This document shows positions 11,944-19,731 of a DNA stretch of 47,857 bases, one piece after another. Within the stretch, counting starts at the first letter, position 1, and every line of letters begins with the position of its first letter. The notes beneath the pieces are model-generated. The model was not told the origin of the DNA. It saw nothing but the letters and a program-made list of their open reading frames with translations, and searched no databases. Made by a program: the position numbers and the translations under genes. The DNA is from Deltaproteobacteria bacterium (lineage in GTDB: Bacteria > Myxococcota_A > Polyangia > Polyangiales > JADJMO01), in assembly GCA_025363655.1 (NCBI GenBank), contig JANYDK010000046.1, positions 1 through 47,857 on the forward strand. Reading direction: 5' to 3'.

Positions 11944-13401
11944 TCAAGGCTCGAGCGGCTCGGAGGCGATCGTCTGCGCGAGCGAGCTCAGCGTCGGGGC
12001 TGCACTCGCTTGGCCCGCGAGGACCTCGGCGTGTGCGCGGAGCTGTTCGAGCTGGGCCGCCACCGACTTCGGCCCGGTGCCGCCGAGGCTCTCCTTCGCT
12101 TGCATGGCGAGCATCGGATCGAGCACCGCGAGCGCCGCCGCGTCGATCGCGGGATGGATCTTCGCCGCCACCTCGGGCTCGATCGACGAGAGCCAGACGC
12201 CATCGTCGGTCGCCTTGCGGACGAGCGCGCCGACCGCTTGGTAAGCCTCGCGAAAGGCCACGCCCTTGCGCACGAGCGCTTCTGCGAGATCGGTGGCCTG
12301 GGTCGAGCCGTCGACGAGCGCGCCGGCGCCGCGCGCACCATCGAAGTGCACGTGCGGCATCGCCTGACGAACGGCGGAGAGCGCGCCGCGCGCGAACGGA
12401 CCGCTCTCGAGGAGCGCGCGTCGATCTTCCTGGAGGTCGCGGTTGTAGCCGGTGGGCAACCCCTTCACGAGCACCATCAACGCGGAAACGTTGCCGATGG
12501 CGCGACCCGACTGCCCGCGGACGAGCTCGAAGACGTCCGGGTTCTTCTTCTGCGGCATCATGCTCGAGCCGGCGGCGATGCTGCCATCGAGCGCGACGAG
12601 CCCGAACTCGGCGCTCGCGTAGTCGATGACGTCGGTCGCGAGCCGCGAGAGCGCGAGCAGGGTGCGCGCCACCGCCCAGGTGAAATCGAGGGCAAAATCA
12701 CGATCACCGACGGTGTCGAGCGCGTTCTGGGTGACGCCCGGGAAGCCGAGGAGGCGCGCGGTGAGCAGGCGATCGATCGGCAGCGAGGTGCCCGAGCAAG
12801 CGCCGGAGCCGAGCGGCAGCTCCTGACAGCGCGAGAGCGCGAAGGCCATCACGTCTCCCGCGCGCGAGAGCTGCGAAGCCCACGCCGCCACGAGAAAGGC
12901 AGCGGAAATCGGCTGGGCGCGTTGTCGATGGGTGTAGGCGGGAATGAGCTTGTCGCCTTCACGACTGGCGCGCTCGGCGAGCTCTTTCACCAATGCAGCG
13001 ATCTCGGCGAGCGTCGCCGAAGCCTGTCCGCGAACGTGGAGCCGCAAATCGGTGGCGACCTGATCGTTGCGTGAGCGCGCGGTGTGCAATCGTCCGGCGA
13101 CGGCGGGGCTGAGGCGCTTGTGGAGGAGCGCTTCGACGGCCATGTGGATGTCCTCTTCGCCGTCGGGAATGGCCAGTTTTCCCGTGTCGACCTCGAGGAG
13201 CATGCGCATCAGCGCCTCGCGAATGGCGCGCGCGTCGGTGACGGTCACGAGCTTCGTCCGCGCCAGCATCGTCACGTGCGCCGCGCTGCCGAGCAGATCT
13301 TCGCGCACCATTTGCCGATCGAGCGAGAGGGAGGACGACCAGGCGAGGAGCTCGGGGAGCATTCCGCCGGCTCCGGTGGCGTTGGTGCGCGCGATGCTCA
13401 T
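11944..13401 (-). CDS. argH: Argininosuccinate lyase
   Basis: ArgH splits argininosuccinate into arginine and fumarate, the last step of the pathway. 485 residues with the fumarase/aspartase superfamily signature GSSMMPQKKNPD (278-289), the TARSRNDQVATD segment and AYTHRQRAQP with H158. The usual N-terminal LWGGRF motif is missing: the protein begins almost at the LDRQMVREDLLGSAAH helix, so the extreme N-terminus is divergent or shortened. It sits 31 bp behind the receiver gene and 34 bp before argF. argG, which makes its substrate, is not in the window. Confidence 0.95.
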   Translation of the reverse strand: MSIARTNATGAGGMLPELLAWSSSLSLDRQMVREDLLGSAAHVTMLARTKLVTVTDARAIREALMRMLLEVDTGKLAIPDGEEDIHMAVEALLHKRLSPAVAGRLHTARSRNDQVATDLRLHVRGQASATLAEIAALVKELAERASREGDKLIPAYTHRQRAQPISAAFLVAAWASQLSRAGDVMAFALSRCQELPLGSGACSGTSLPIDRLLTARLLGFPGVTQNALDTVGDRDFALDFTWAVARTLLALSRLATDVIDYASAEFGLVALDGSIAAGSSMMPQKKNPDVFELVRGQSGRAIGNVSALMVLVKGLPTGYNRDLQEDRRALLESGPFARGALSAVRQAMPHVHFDGARGAGALVDGSTQATDLAEALVRKGVAFREAYQAVGALVRKATDDGVWLSSIEPEVAAKIHPAIDAAALAVLDPMLAMQAKESLGGTGPKSVAAQLEQLRAHAEVLAGQASAAPTLSSLAQTIASEPLEP

Positions 13402-13432
13402 GCCGCGAGAGAGCCACGTCCCTCGCCTCGGA

Positions 13433-13897
13433 TCAATGCAGCGCGGCGTCGACCGCTGCAGTGAGCAAATCGAGCGAGAACGGTTTGGCGAGCACCGCTG
13501 CCTTCAGCTCTTCGGCGCGACGTCGCAGCTCTGCGCTGGGAAACGTGGTCAAAAGAAGGGTCGCGCCCTTCCAACCGGCAGCGCGCAACCGACGAACCGC
13601 CTCCAGCCCGGCGAGCCCGCGCAGCTCGTGATCGAGAATGAGGAGATGGAAGCTCTCCATCGCCGAGCCACGACCGAGCACCTCGATGGCGTGGGCGAGA
13701 TCGTCGATCGCCTGCGGATGATGCACGTCGTATCCCGCTTCGACGAGGCGCGTGGAGACGAGACCGCGCACGACCCAGTCGTCCTCGACGAGGAGCACCC
13801 GAATGCTCCCGCTCGGTCGCGCGTCGGGCAGCGTGTCTTCGAAGTCGTCGAATTTGGGGAGCGGGTAGGTGTCGACGGCAGCGGCAGCGCGAGGCAT
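13433..13897 (-). CDS. Single-domain response regulator (receiver only)
   Basis: 154 residues: a roughly 30-residue Ala/Asp/Pro-rich lead, then one complete receiver domain. The acidic pocket is E38-D39-D40 (LLVEDD), the phospho-acceptor D89 (LLILDHEL), the switch Thr T117 (LLLTTF) and the conserved K138 (LAKPF). All catalytic residues are present, so it should be phosphorylatable, with no DNA-binding output domain. The ATG has a good AGGAG Shine-Dalgarno. It lies between a flippase-like gene and argH, an odd place for a signalling protein; the cognate kinase is unknown. Confidence 0.88.
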   Translation of the reverse strand: MPRAAAAVDTYPLPKFDDFEDTLPDARPSGSIRVLLVEDDWVVRGLVSTRLVEAGYDVHHPQAIDDLAHAIEVLGRGSAMESFHLLILDHELRGLAGLEAVRRLRAAGWKGATLLLTTFPSAELRRRAEELKAAVLAKPFSLDLLTAAVDAALH

Positions 13898-13930
13898 CGG
13901 ATCTCCTCTTGGGCGGGTTTCGGAAGCTCG

Positions 13931-15022
13931 TCAGGGAGGCGTGGAAGGTCTCGTCGGGACCGGTACCCAACTGCGGGAGGGCGCGAGCACTCGTCGCACC
14001 AGCGCGAACGAGGCGAATCCAGCGCCGATCCAGACGAGCTCCTTACCGCGCTTGAGGACGATGAAGGCGGCGCCGATCGTCGAAGGGTCGGCGACGCCGA
14101 AGGCTGCGAGCATCCCGACGTAGGCGGCATCGGTCACGCCGAGCCCGCTCGGGAGCATGAAGGCGAACGAGCGCAGGAGCGAGACGCTGGCATCGATGGC
14201 GGCGACCTCGAGAAAACCGATGGGAACGCCGAGCAGCCGGAGAATGACGAACGACTCGAGCGCCTCGCAAAACCAGCTCGCCAAGTAGGGAGCGGCGGCG
14301 CGCACGAGCGACGATGGTGGGCTGCGAAAGAGGCTGACGAGGTGACGATCGGTCGAGAGAAAAGCCTCGCGCCGCGCCTCGAGGTACGTACGAAGCCGAG
14401 GGTTTCGCAGCGTGGAGAGCTTGCGAAACGCCCTCTCTGCGAGCTCGGCGCGGGTGACGACGAGGACGAACGCCGCAGCGACCACGGCGAGGAGCACCGA
14501 CGCGAAGGCGAAGAGCCGCGGCAACGCGCCGCCGACGCCGAGACGATGACCGGCGATGGCGAGGCTCGGGGAGGCGCCGAGGACGACGATCGAGAGGTAG
14601 ACCGCCTGCGTCGACATCAACATCGCTTTGCAGCCCGCGAGCGTCGCCGTCGTCTTCGCCTTCGGCACGCCGGCGACGTGCTCGAGGAGCAGCGGCTTCA
14701 CCCCTTCGACCGCGAGCGCTCCGCCTGGCAGACAAGCAGCGACGCCCGTGCTGCACGAGCGCACCGCGAGGAGATGGAGAAATCGGACAGGCGCACGGAG
14801 GAGGGTGAAGAGCCGCTGCCATCCGAGCGTCTCGCAGACGAGGAGCGCGGCGTACGGCACGAGGACGAGGAACGCGCGCCCACCGAGCGTGTGAAGGTGA
14901 GACGCGACCCCGTGCAGGTTGGCGGCGAGCAGCGTTCGAACGAGCAAGAGCGACGCGAGCGCGACGAGCGCGACACGTATCATCCGCTTCACCCGCGTGG
15001 AGCTCGTCGACGAATGCGGCAC
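13931..15022 (-). CDS. Flippase-like / LPG-synthase-TM family membrane protein
   Basis: 363 residues, mostly hydrophobic with about eight membrane helices, and the typical end motif of the YbhN/MprF-TM (UPF0104) group: SFAFMLPSGLGVTDAAYVGML, where relatives have PGGLG-x-R/T-E/D-A. Relatives move or modify lipid-linked molecules across the inner membrane; the substrate here is unknown. The start is either GTG at 15022 or ATG at 14983; neither has a strong ribosome site. The gene is inserted between argJB and the receiver gene in the arginine cluster. A 146-bp gap upstream means it may have its own promoter. Confidence 0.75.
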   Translation of the reverse strand: MPHSSTSSTRVKRMIRVALVALASLLLVRTLLAANLHGVASHLHTLGGRAFLVLVPYAALLVCETLGWQRLFTLLRAPVRFLHLLAVRSCSTGVAACLPGGALAVEGVKPLLLEHVAGVPKAKTTATLAGCKAMLMSTQAVYLSIVVLGASPSLAIAGHRLGVGGALPRLFAFASVLLAVVAAAFVLVVTRAELAERAFRKLSTLRNPRLRTYLEARREAFLSTDRHLVSLFRSPPSSLVRAAAPYLASWFCEALESFVILRLLGVPIGFLEVAAIDASVSLLRSFAFMLPSGLGVTDAAYVGMLAAFGVADPSTIGAAFIVLKRGKELVWIGAGFASFALVRRVLAPSRSWVPVPTRPSTPP

Positions 15023-15168
15023 ACATTCGGTTTGCCGCTGCGCCGGTCGATCCAGCTTGAAGAAGCGCTAAGCCAACGTTGCGCTTCGCATGAACGTGCG
15101 TGTTCGCCCGACGAATCGAGCTGTTTTGCCTCACCGTGGCGATCGCGGGTGCTCTGCGATCGTTTCTC

Positions 15169-17304
15169 TCAGCAGGTCACGAGCGTGCCGACGCCCTTGT
15201 CGGTGAAGAGCTCGGCCACCAGCCCGTGCGGCGTGCGCCCGTCGACGATGTGCACGCTCTTCACTCCACCTTCGATGGCGCGAAGGACGCTCTTCGCCTT
15301 CGCCACCATCCCGCCACGGACGACGCCGCTGGCGATCTTCGATCGCAGCTCGGCGGCGCTGATCTCACTGATCAGCTCGTCGTTCTCGAGGATGCCGGCG
15401 ACGTCGGTGAGGTAGATGAGCTTCTCGGCCTTGAGCGCCACGGCGACCTCGGCCGCGGCGGCGTCGGCGTTGATGTTGTAACCCTCGCCATCGTCGCCGA
15501 GCCCGACCGGCGAGATCACCGGCACGTACGACTTCTGCAAAAGCAGATCGAGGAGCTCGACGTTGACGTGGGTGACCTCGCCGACGCGACCGAGATCGCG
15601 CCCGTCGTCGGCGAGGAGCTTCTTCGCGCGAAGGAGCCCGCCGTCTTTGCCGGAGACGCCGACCGCGTGCGCGTGCCCATGCTGCCCCTTCGCCATCGCC
15701 ATCGTGTCGGCGTTGAGCAAGGAGACGAGCTCGGTGTTGATCTTCCCGGTGAGCACCATCTCGACCACCTTGAGGTCGGCCATGTCGGTGACGCGGATGC
15801 CGTCGATGAACTCGCTGCGCTTCTCGGGGGCGAGTTTTTCCAGGGTCCTGGTGATCTCGGGGCCGCCACCGTGGACGACGATGGGGAGGAGTCCGGCTGA
15901 GCGCAGGAGGTTGATGTCGCCGGCGAAGCTCGCCTTCAGCGAATCTTTCACCATCGCTGCGCCGCCGTATTTCACGACCGCGCGCTTGCCGGTGAACTTC
16001 GAGATGTAGGAGAGCGCCTCGACGAGGAGAGCGCGCTTGAAGCCGGGCGTGTAGTTGGTGAGACGATCGTCCTTGGAGACGACGCCCTCCGGGGAGCTGC
16101 TGGTGAGCGAGGTGTAGTCGGCGTTGATCTTCACGTAGTCGTACGAAAGATCGCAGCCCCAAGCGGTGGCGTGCGCGTCACCCTCGGCGAGCAGGACCTC
16201 GATTTCGATCTGCGGCAGGCGCATCTTCGCCCGGAGCGACATCGGATCGTGGGACGTCGGCGCGCCGTTCTCGAAGACGGTGACCTCTTGGATGCGCACC
16301 GTCGCGGCCATCGGATCGACCGGGAGACGCTGCGAGCCGGCGCGCGCACCGATGGTCGACAGCACCCGGCCCCAGTTCGGATCGGCGCCAAAAATGGCGG
16401 CTTTCACCAAGCTGGAGCCTGCCACCGACTTCGCGAGATCGCGCGCGATCGCCTCGTCGGGCGCGCCGCTGACCTTGACCTCGACGAGCTTGGTCGCGCC
16501 CTCGCCATCTTCGGCGATGGCCCGCGCGAGCTCGACGCAGATTTCGGCGATCGCCGTTTCGAACTCGGCGAAGCCGGGCACGTCTTCGTCGAGGGAGGCG
16601 TTTCCAGCCAGGCCGTTGGCGAGGGCGAAGACGGCGTCGTTGGTGCTCATGTCGCCGTCGACGACCAAGTTGTCGAAGCTTCGTCCGGTCGCGCGCAAGA
16701 GCACCGCTTGCAGCGCCGACGGACTGATCGCCGCGTCGGTGACGATGAACGCGAGCATGGTCGCGAGCTGCGGGGCGATCATTCCCGAGCCCTTGGCGCA
16801 CGCTGCGACGGTGATTTCCACCGGGCCGTTCGCGCCGTCGAAGGAGATCACCCGACCCGACAGCTTCACGCGCGTGTCGGTGGTCATGATCGCCTCGGCC
16901 GCCGCTTCGATGGTCGGGCCGAGCGCATCACGGAGCCGCGGCGCCGCGTCGGTGAGCTTCTTCAGCGGCAGCCGCACGCCGATGACGCCTGTCGACGCCG
17001 AGAGCACCGCGGAGGGCGGGCAACCGATCGCCTGACCGAACGCCGCGTGCACCTCGCGCACGTCGGCCTCGCCGTCGGGACCGGTGAGCGCATTGGCGTT
17101 GCCGCTGTTGACGACGATGGCGCGGATGCCCCGTCCAGGGAGACGAGCCTCGGCGTCACGCGCCGGCGCGGCCTTCGCCTTGTTGATGGTGAAGCAACCC
17201 GCGGCCACGCACGGAACCTCGCTGACGATCAGCGCCATGTCCTTGCGCGTCGCCTTGATGCCGACGTTGAGCCCAGCGAACGAAAAGCCACGCGGCGTCT
17301 TCAT
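15169..17304 (-). CDS. argJ-argB: Fused glutamate N-acetyltransferase (ArgJ) and N-acetylglutamate kinase (ArgB)
   Basis: One uninterrupted 711-residue frame. Residues 1-400 are ArgJ: VVNSGNANA, ASTGVIG, the self-cleavage region KGSGMIAPQLATML with nucleophile T182, and the C-terminal INADYTSLT. ArgJ recycles acetyl groups from N-acetylornithine to glutamate. A 15-residue Ser/Asp-rich linker leads to ArgB (about 416-711): helix RALLVEALSYISKF, KYGGAAM with K445, VVHGGGPE, DGIRVTD, NADAAAAEVA and the tail DGRTPHGLVAE / TDKGVGTLV. The N-terminal helix and tail match arginine-sensitive kinases, so the kinase half is probably the feedback point. Self-cleavage would leave the kinase attached to the ArgJ beta chain. 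The ATG overlaps the argC stop (ATGA). Confidence 0.95.
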   Translation of the reverse strand: MKTPRGFSFAGLNVGIKATRKDMALIVSEVPCVAAGCFTINKAKAAPARDAEARLPGRGIRAIVVNSGNANALTGPDGEADVREVHAAFGQAIGCPPSAVLSASTGVIGVRLPLKKLTDAAPRLRDALGPTIEAAAEAIMTTDTRVKLSGRVISFDGANGPVEITVAACAKGSGMIAPQLATMLAFIVTDAAISPSALQAVLLRATGRSFDNLVVDGDMSTNDAVFALANGLAGNASLDEDVPGFAEFETAIAEICVELARAIAEDGEGATKLVEVKVSGAPDEAIARDLAKSVAGSSLVKAAIFGADPNWGRVLSTIGARAGSQRLPVDPMAATVRIQEVTVFENGAPTSHDPMSLRAKMRLPQIEIEVLLAEGDAHATAWGCDLSYDYVKINADYTSLTSSSPEGVVSKDDRLTNYTPGFKRALLVEALSYISKFTGKRAVVKYGGAAMVKDSLKASFAGDINLLRSAGLLPIVVHGGGPEITRTLEKLAPEKRSEFIDGIRVTDMADLKVVEMVLTGKINTELVSLLNADTMAMAKGQHGHAHAVGVSGKDGGLLRAKKLLADDGRDLGRVGEVTHVNVELLDLLLQKSYVPVISPVGLGDDGEGYNINADAAAAEVAVALKAEKLIYLTDVAGILENDELISEISAAELRSKIASGVVRGGMVAKAKSVLRAIEGGVKSVHIVDGRTPHGLVAELFTDKGVGTLVTC

Positions 17305-18377
17305 GGAGTGCTCCGAAAGAGGCGATCGAGCCCAGTGGATTCGGCGAAGCCGAGGAGACGATTGAGGTTCTGCACGGCCTGCCCGGCCGCACCTTTGATC
17401 AAGTTGTCGAGCGCCGCGACCACCACCACCACCGGCGCGTCGTTCGACGAACTGTCATGAATGTCAGGAATGGCAAGATCGGGCGCGAGCACGCCGACCC
17501 GACAGACGTTGGTGCCGACGACGCTCGCCAGCCTCACCTCGTGCGGGTGCACGACCTCGACGAAGGGCGCATCGCGATAGGCCTCCTCGAGACAGGTACG
17601 CAGCGCCGCGGTCGTCACGCCGACACGCGGGCGCACGTAGGAAGTGCAGAGGAGCCCGCGACGAACGGGGATGAGGTGCGCGGCGAACGTGAGCGACACC
17701 CCGCGACCCGCCACGTCGCCGATCGCCTGCGACATCTCGGGCGTGTGTTGGTGGGCGTGGAGCTTGTACGCGCGGACGTCGTCGTCGACTTCGACGAAGG
17801 AGTACTCGTCCTTCGCCTGCCGCCCGGCGCCGGTAACGCCCGATTTTCCGTCGACGATCAGCGGCGCGTCGAGATCGAGGAGCCCCGCGCGGGCGAGGGG
17901 CGCGAGCGAGAGAATCGCCGCCGTCGCATAGCAACCGGGATTGGCGACGAGCGCGTCGACCTTCCCGGGGAAGAGCTCGGGCAACCCATAATGCGACTTC
18001 GAAAGCAGCTCCGGCGCCGCGTGATCGAAGCGGTACCAGCGCGGATAGGCCTGCGCATCACGCAAACGGAAGGCGCCGGAGAGATCGACCACCTTCACCC
18101 CTTGCGCGAGAAAACGAGGCGCGAGCGTGATCGAGACCTCCGCCGAGGTGGCGAGGAGCACCGCATCGAGACCCGCCGCGAACGCTTCTTCGTGCGTGAC
18201 GAACGTCAGCGTGGTGTCGGCCCCTGCCCGCGCCCGCACGCTCTCGCCCGCCCAACGGTCCGAGGTCGCGCAGGCGAGCTCGCACGACGGATGCGCCGCC
18301 AGAATGCGCGCGGCGAGGATCCCCGAGTACCCGGAGGCGCCGACAATCCCGATGCGAGGGCCGATGCGAGGGCTCAC
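17301..18377 (-). CDS. argC: N-acetyl-gamma-glutamyl-phosphate reductase
   Basis: ArgC reduces N-acetylglutamyl phosphate to the semialdehyde with NADPH. 358 residues: Rossmann GASGYSG (13-19), catalytic C149 in NPGCYATA, DGKSGVTGAGR, HQHTPEM and C-terminal ALDNLIKGAAGQAVQN. Start is GTG at 18377, exactly six bases behind a TATAGC hexamer, so the message may be leaderless. Two tandem repeats lie in the gene: a 12-bp duplication giving PRIGPRIG at the N-terminus and a degenerate 9-bp array giving IPDIHDSSS in a loop. First gene of the minus-strand arginine cluster; overlaps argJB by four bases. Confidence 0.96.
   Translation of the reverse strand: MSPRIGPRIGIVGASGYSGILAARILAAHPSCELACATSDRWAGESVRARAGADTTLTFVTHEEAFAAGLDAVLLATSAEVSITLAPRFLAQGVKVVDLSGAFRLRDAQAYPRWYRFDHAAPELLSKSHYGLPELFPGKVDALVANPGCYATAAILSLAPLARAGLLDLDAPLIVDGKSGVTGAGRQAKDEYSFVEVDDDVRAYKLHAHQHTPEMSQAIGDVAGRGVSLTFAAHLIPVRRGLLCTSYVRPRVGVTTAALRTCLEEAYRDAPFVEVVHPHEVRLASVVGTNVCRVGVLAPDLAIPDIHDSSSNDAPVVVVVAALDNLIKGAAGQAVQNLNRLLGFAESTGLDRLFRSTP
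17452..17478. repeat. Three degenerate tandem copies of a 9-bp unit (ATGTCAGGA-like)
   Basis: CTGTCATGA, ATGTCAGGA, ATGGCAAGA, followed by TCG; in frame inside argC (loop residues around IPDIHDSSS). The central unit is identical to that of the pair at 2436-2453. Confidence 0.8.
18350..18373. repeat. Two perfect tandem copies of a 12-bp unit at the 5' end of argC
   Basis: CGATGCGAGGGC at 18350-18361 and 18362-18373. On the minus strand it encodes the doubled PRIG at the ArgC N-terminus, just before the Rossmann glycine loop. Confidence 0.9.
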
Positions 18378-18383
18378 CCGCGC

Positions 18384-18389
18384 GCTATA
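18384..18389 (-). promoter_or_regulatory. Putative -10 hexamer of argC (leaderless arrangement)
   Basis: TATAGC on the minus strand, followed by six bases (GCGCGG) and the GTG start at 18377. If this is a sigma-70-type -10, transcription should start at the start codon itself. Confidence 0.6.
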
Positions 18390-18455
18390 CGGGCGAGGGC
18401 CCGCGATGTCGACGGCAAGCTCGCGCCCAAGGGCAAATCATGATGACCTCGGACC

Positions 18456-19709
18456 ATGATCGAATGGTCCGAAATGCACCTCGCCATCCGCGAGCAGATC
18501 CGCAAATTCGTCGAGCAGGAGATCGCGCCGCGCCGCGAGGAGCTGGAGTACGGCGACACGCCGCCCTACGAAATCCTGCGCAAATTGGTGAGCACGTTCG
18601 GGCTCCGCGACATGGCGACTGCACAATTCGAGGCTCGCATCGCCAAGGAGAAGGCGCGCGCCGCCGCCGGTGAGCCTCCGCGCGAAGCCCGCGCCGCGAA
18701 GGCCGGCCCAGAGGCACTCAACGAAGCAGCGATGCGCGCGATCCCGATCATCGAGCTGTGCCGCTACAGCCCGGGAATGGTCACCGCCCTCGGCGTCTCC
18801 ATCGGACTGACCGCCAACGCGGTGATGTCGCGCGGCACCATCGCGCAGAAAGAGCGCTGGGGACTGCCGCTGCTCACGCTCGACGCCATCGGCGCCTGGG
18901 CGATCACCGAGCCGGGCTCCGGCTCCGACGCGTTCGGCTCGATGAAGTCGACGGCCAAGCGCGACGGCGACGGCTACGTGCTCAACGGTCAGAAGACGTT
19001 CATCACCAATGGCCCTTACGCGGACACCATCGTCTTCATCTGCAAGCTCGTTCCCGACGGACCCGACGGAGACGAGGGCAACGAGCCGGCCGCGCGCAAG
19101 ATCGTCAGCTTCATCCTCGACAAGGGAATGCCCGGCCTCACGCAGAGCAAACCACTGCGAAAAATGGGCCTTCACGCGTCACCGACGGGCGAGCTGTTCC
19201 TCGAGGACGTGCGCGTGGGACGCGATCGCTTGATCGGCGAGACCGAAGACGCACCGGCGCGTGGGGCCGCCAAAGAGACCTTCACCGCCGAGCGCACCGG
19301 CGTCGCCGCGATGGCCCTCGGTATCGTCTCGCGCTGCCTCGAGCTCAGCGTCGACTACGCCAAGACGCGCGTGCAGTTCGGGAGGCCCATCGGCGAGTTC
19401 CAGCTCATCCAGCTGAAGCTGGCGAAGATGGAGGTCGCGCGGATGAACATCCAGAACCTCGTCTTCCGTCAGATCGAGATGGCCGGCGAAGGGAAGTCGA
19501 TGTCGCTCGCCGAAGCCTCGGCGTGCAAGCTCTACGCGGCGCAGTCGGCGATGGAGGTGACGCTCGAGGCGGTGCAGCTCTTCGGCGGCAACGGCTACAT
19601 GGCCGAGTATCAAGTCGAGCAGCTCTGCCGCGACGCCAAGGTGCTGCAGATCTACGGCGGCACCGACGAGATCCAAATCTCGCAAATCGCCCGCGATTTG
19701 CTGAAGTGA
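18456..19709 (+). CDS. Acyl-CoA dehydrogenase, LCAD/IVD-like active site
   Basis: A flavoenzyme that introduces the alpha-beta double bond in acyl-CoA, feeding electrons to ETF. 417 residues with AITEPGSGSDA (149-159), KTFITNG, the C-terminal QLFGGNGYM and VLQIYGGTDEIQ. The usual catalytic Glu of medium- and short-chain enzymes (the E in YEGT) is Gly here (about G401). A Glu sits at E279 in TAERTGVAAMALG, matching the helix-G catalytic base of long-chain and isovaleryl-CoA dehydrogenases, so that class of substrate is plausible. Residues 55-90 carry an Ala/Arg/Glu-rich insertion near the N-terminal helices. Divergent from argC and monocistronic by spacing. Confidence 0.93.
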   Translation: MIEWSEMHLAIREQIRKFVEQEIAPRREELEYGDTPPYEILRKLVSTFGLRDMATAQFEARIAKEKARAAAGEPPREARAAKAGPEALNEAAMRAIPIIELCRYSPGMVTALGVSIGLTANAVMSRGTIAQKERWGLPLLTLDAIGAWAITEPGSGSDAFGSMKSTAKRDGDGYVLNGQKTFITNGPYADTIVFICKLVPDGPDGDEGNEPAARKIVSFILDKGMPGLTQSKPLRKMGLHASPTGELFLEDVRVGRDRLIGETEDAPARGAAKETFTAERTGVAAMALGIVSRCLELSVDYAKTRVQFGRPIGEFQLIQLKLAKMEVARMNIQNLVFRQIEMAGEGKSMSLAEASACKLYAAQSAMEVTLEAVQLFGGNGYMAEYQVEQLCRDAKVLQIYGGTDEIQISQIARDLLK

Positions 19710-19731
19710 TCGTCGGATACTCTGAGCGAGC

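Noticed and set aside
15140-15170. CGATCGC...GCGATCG inverted repeat behind argJB
   Set aside because: The arms are self-palindromic GATC-rich words, the T-run is on the wrong strand for argJB, and chance is likely.
16171-17460. Plus-strand frame opposite argJB
   Set aside because: Shadow of argJB, with no recognisable family.
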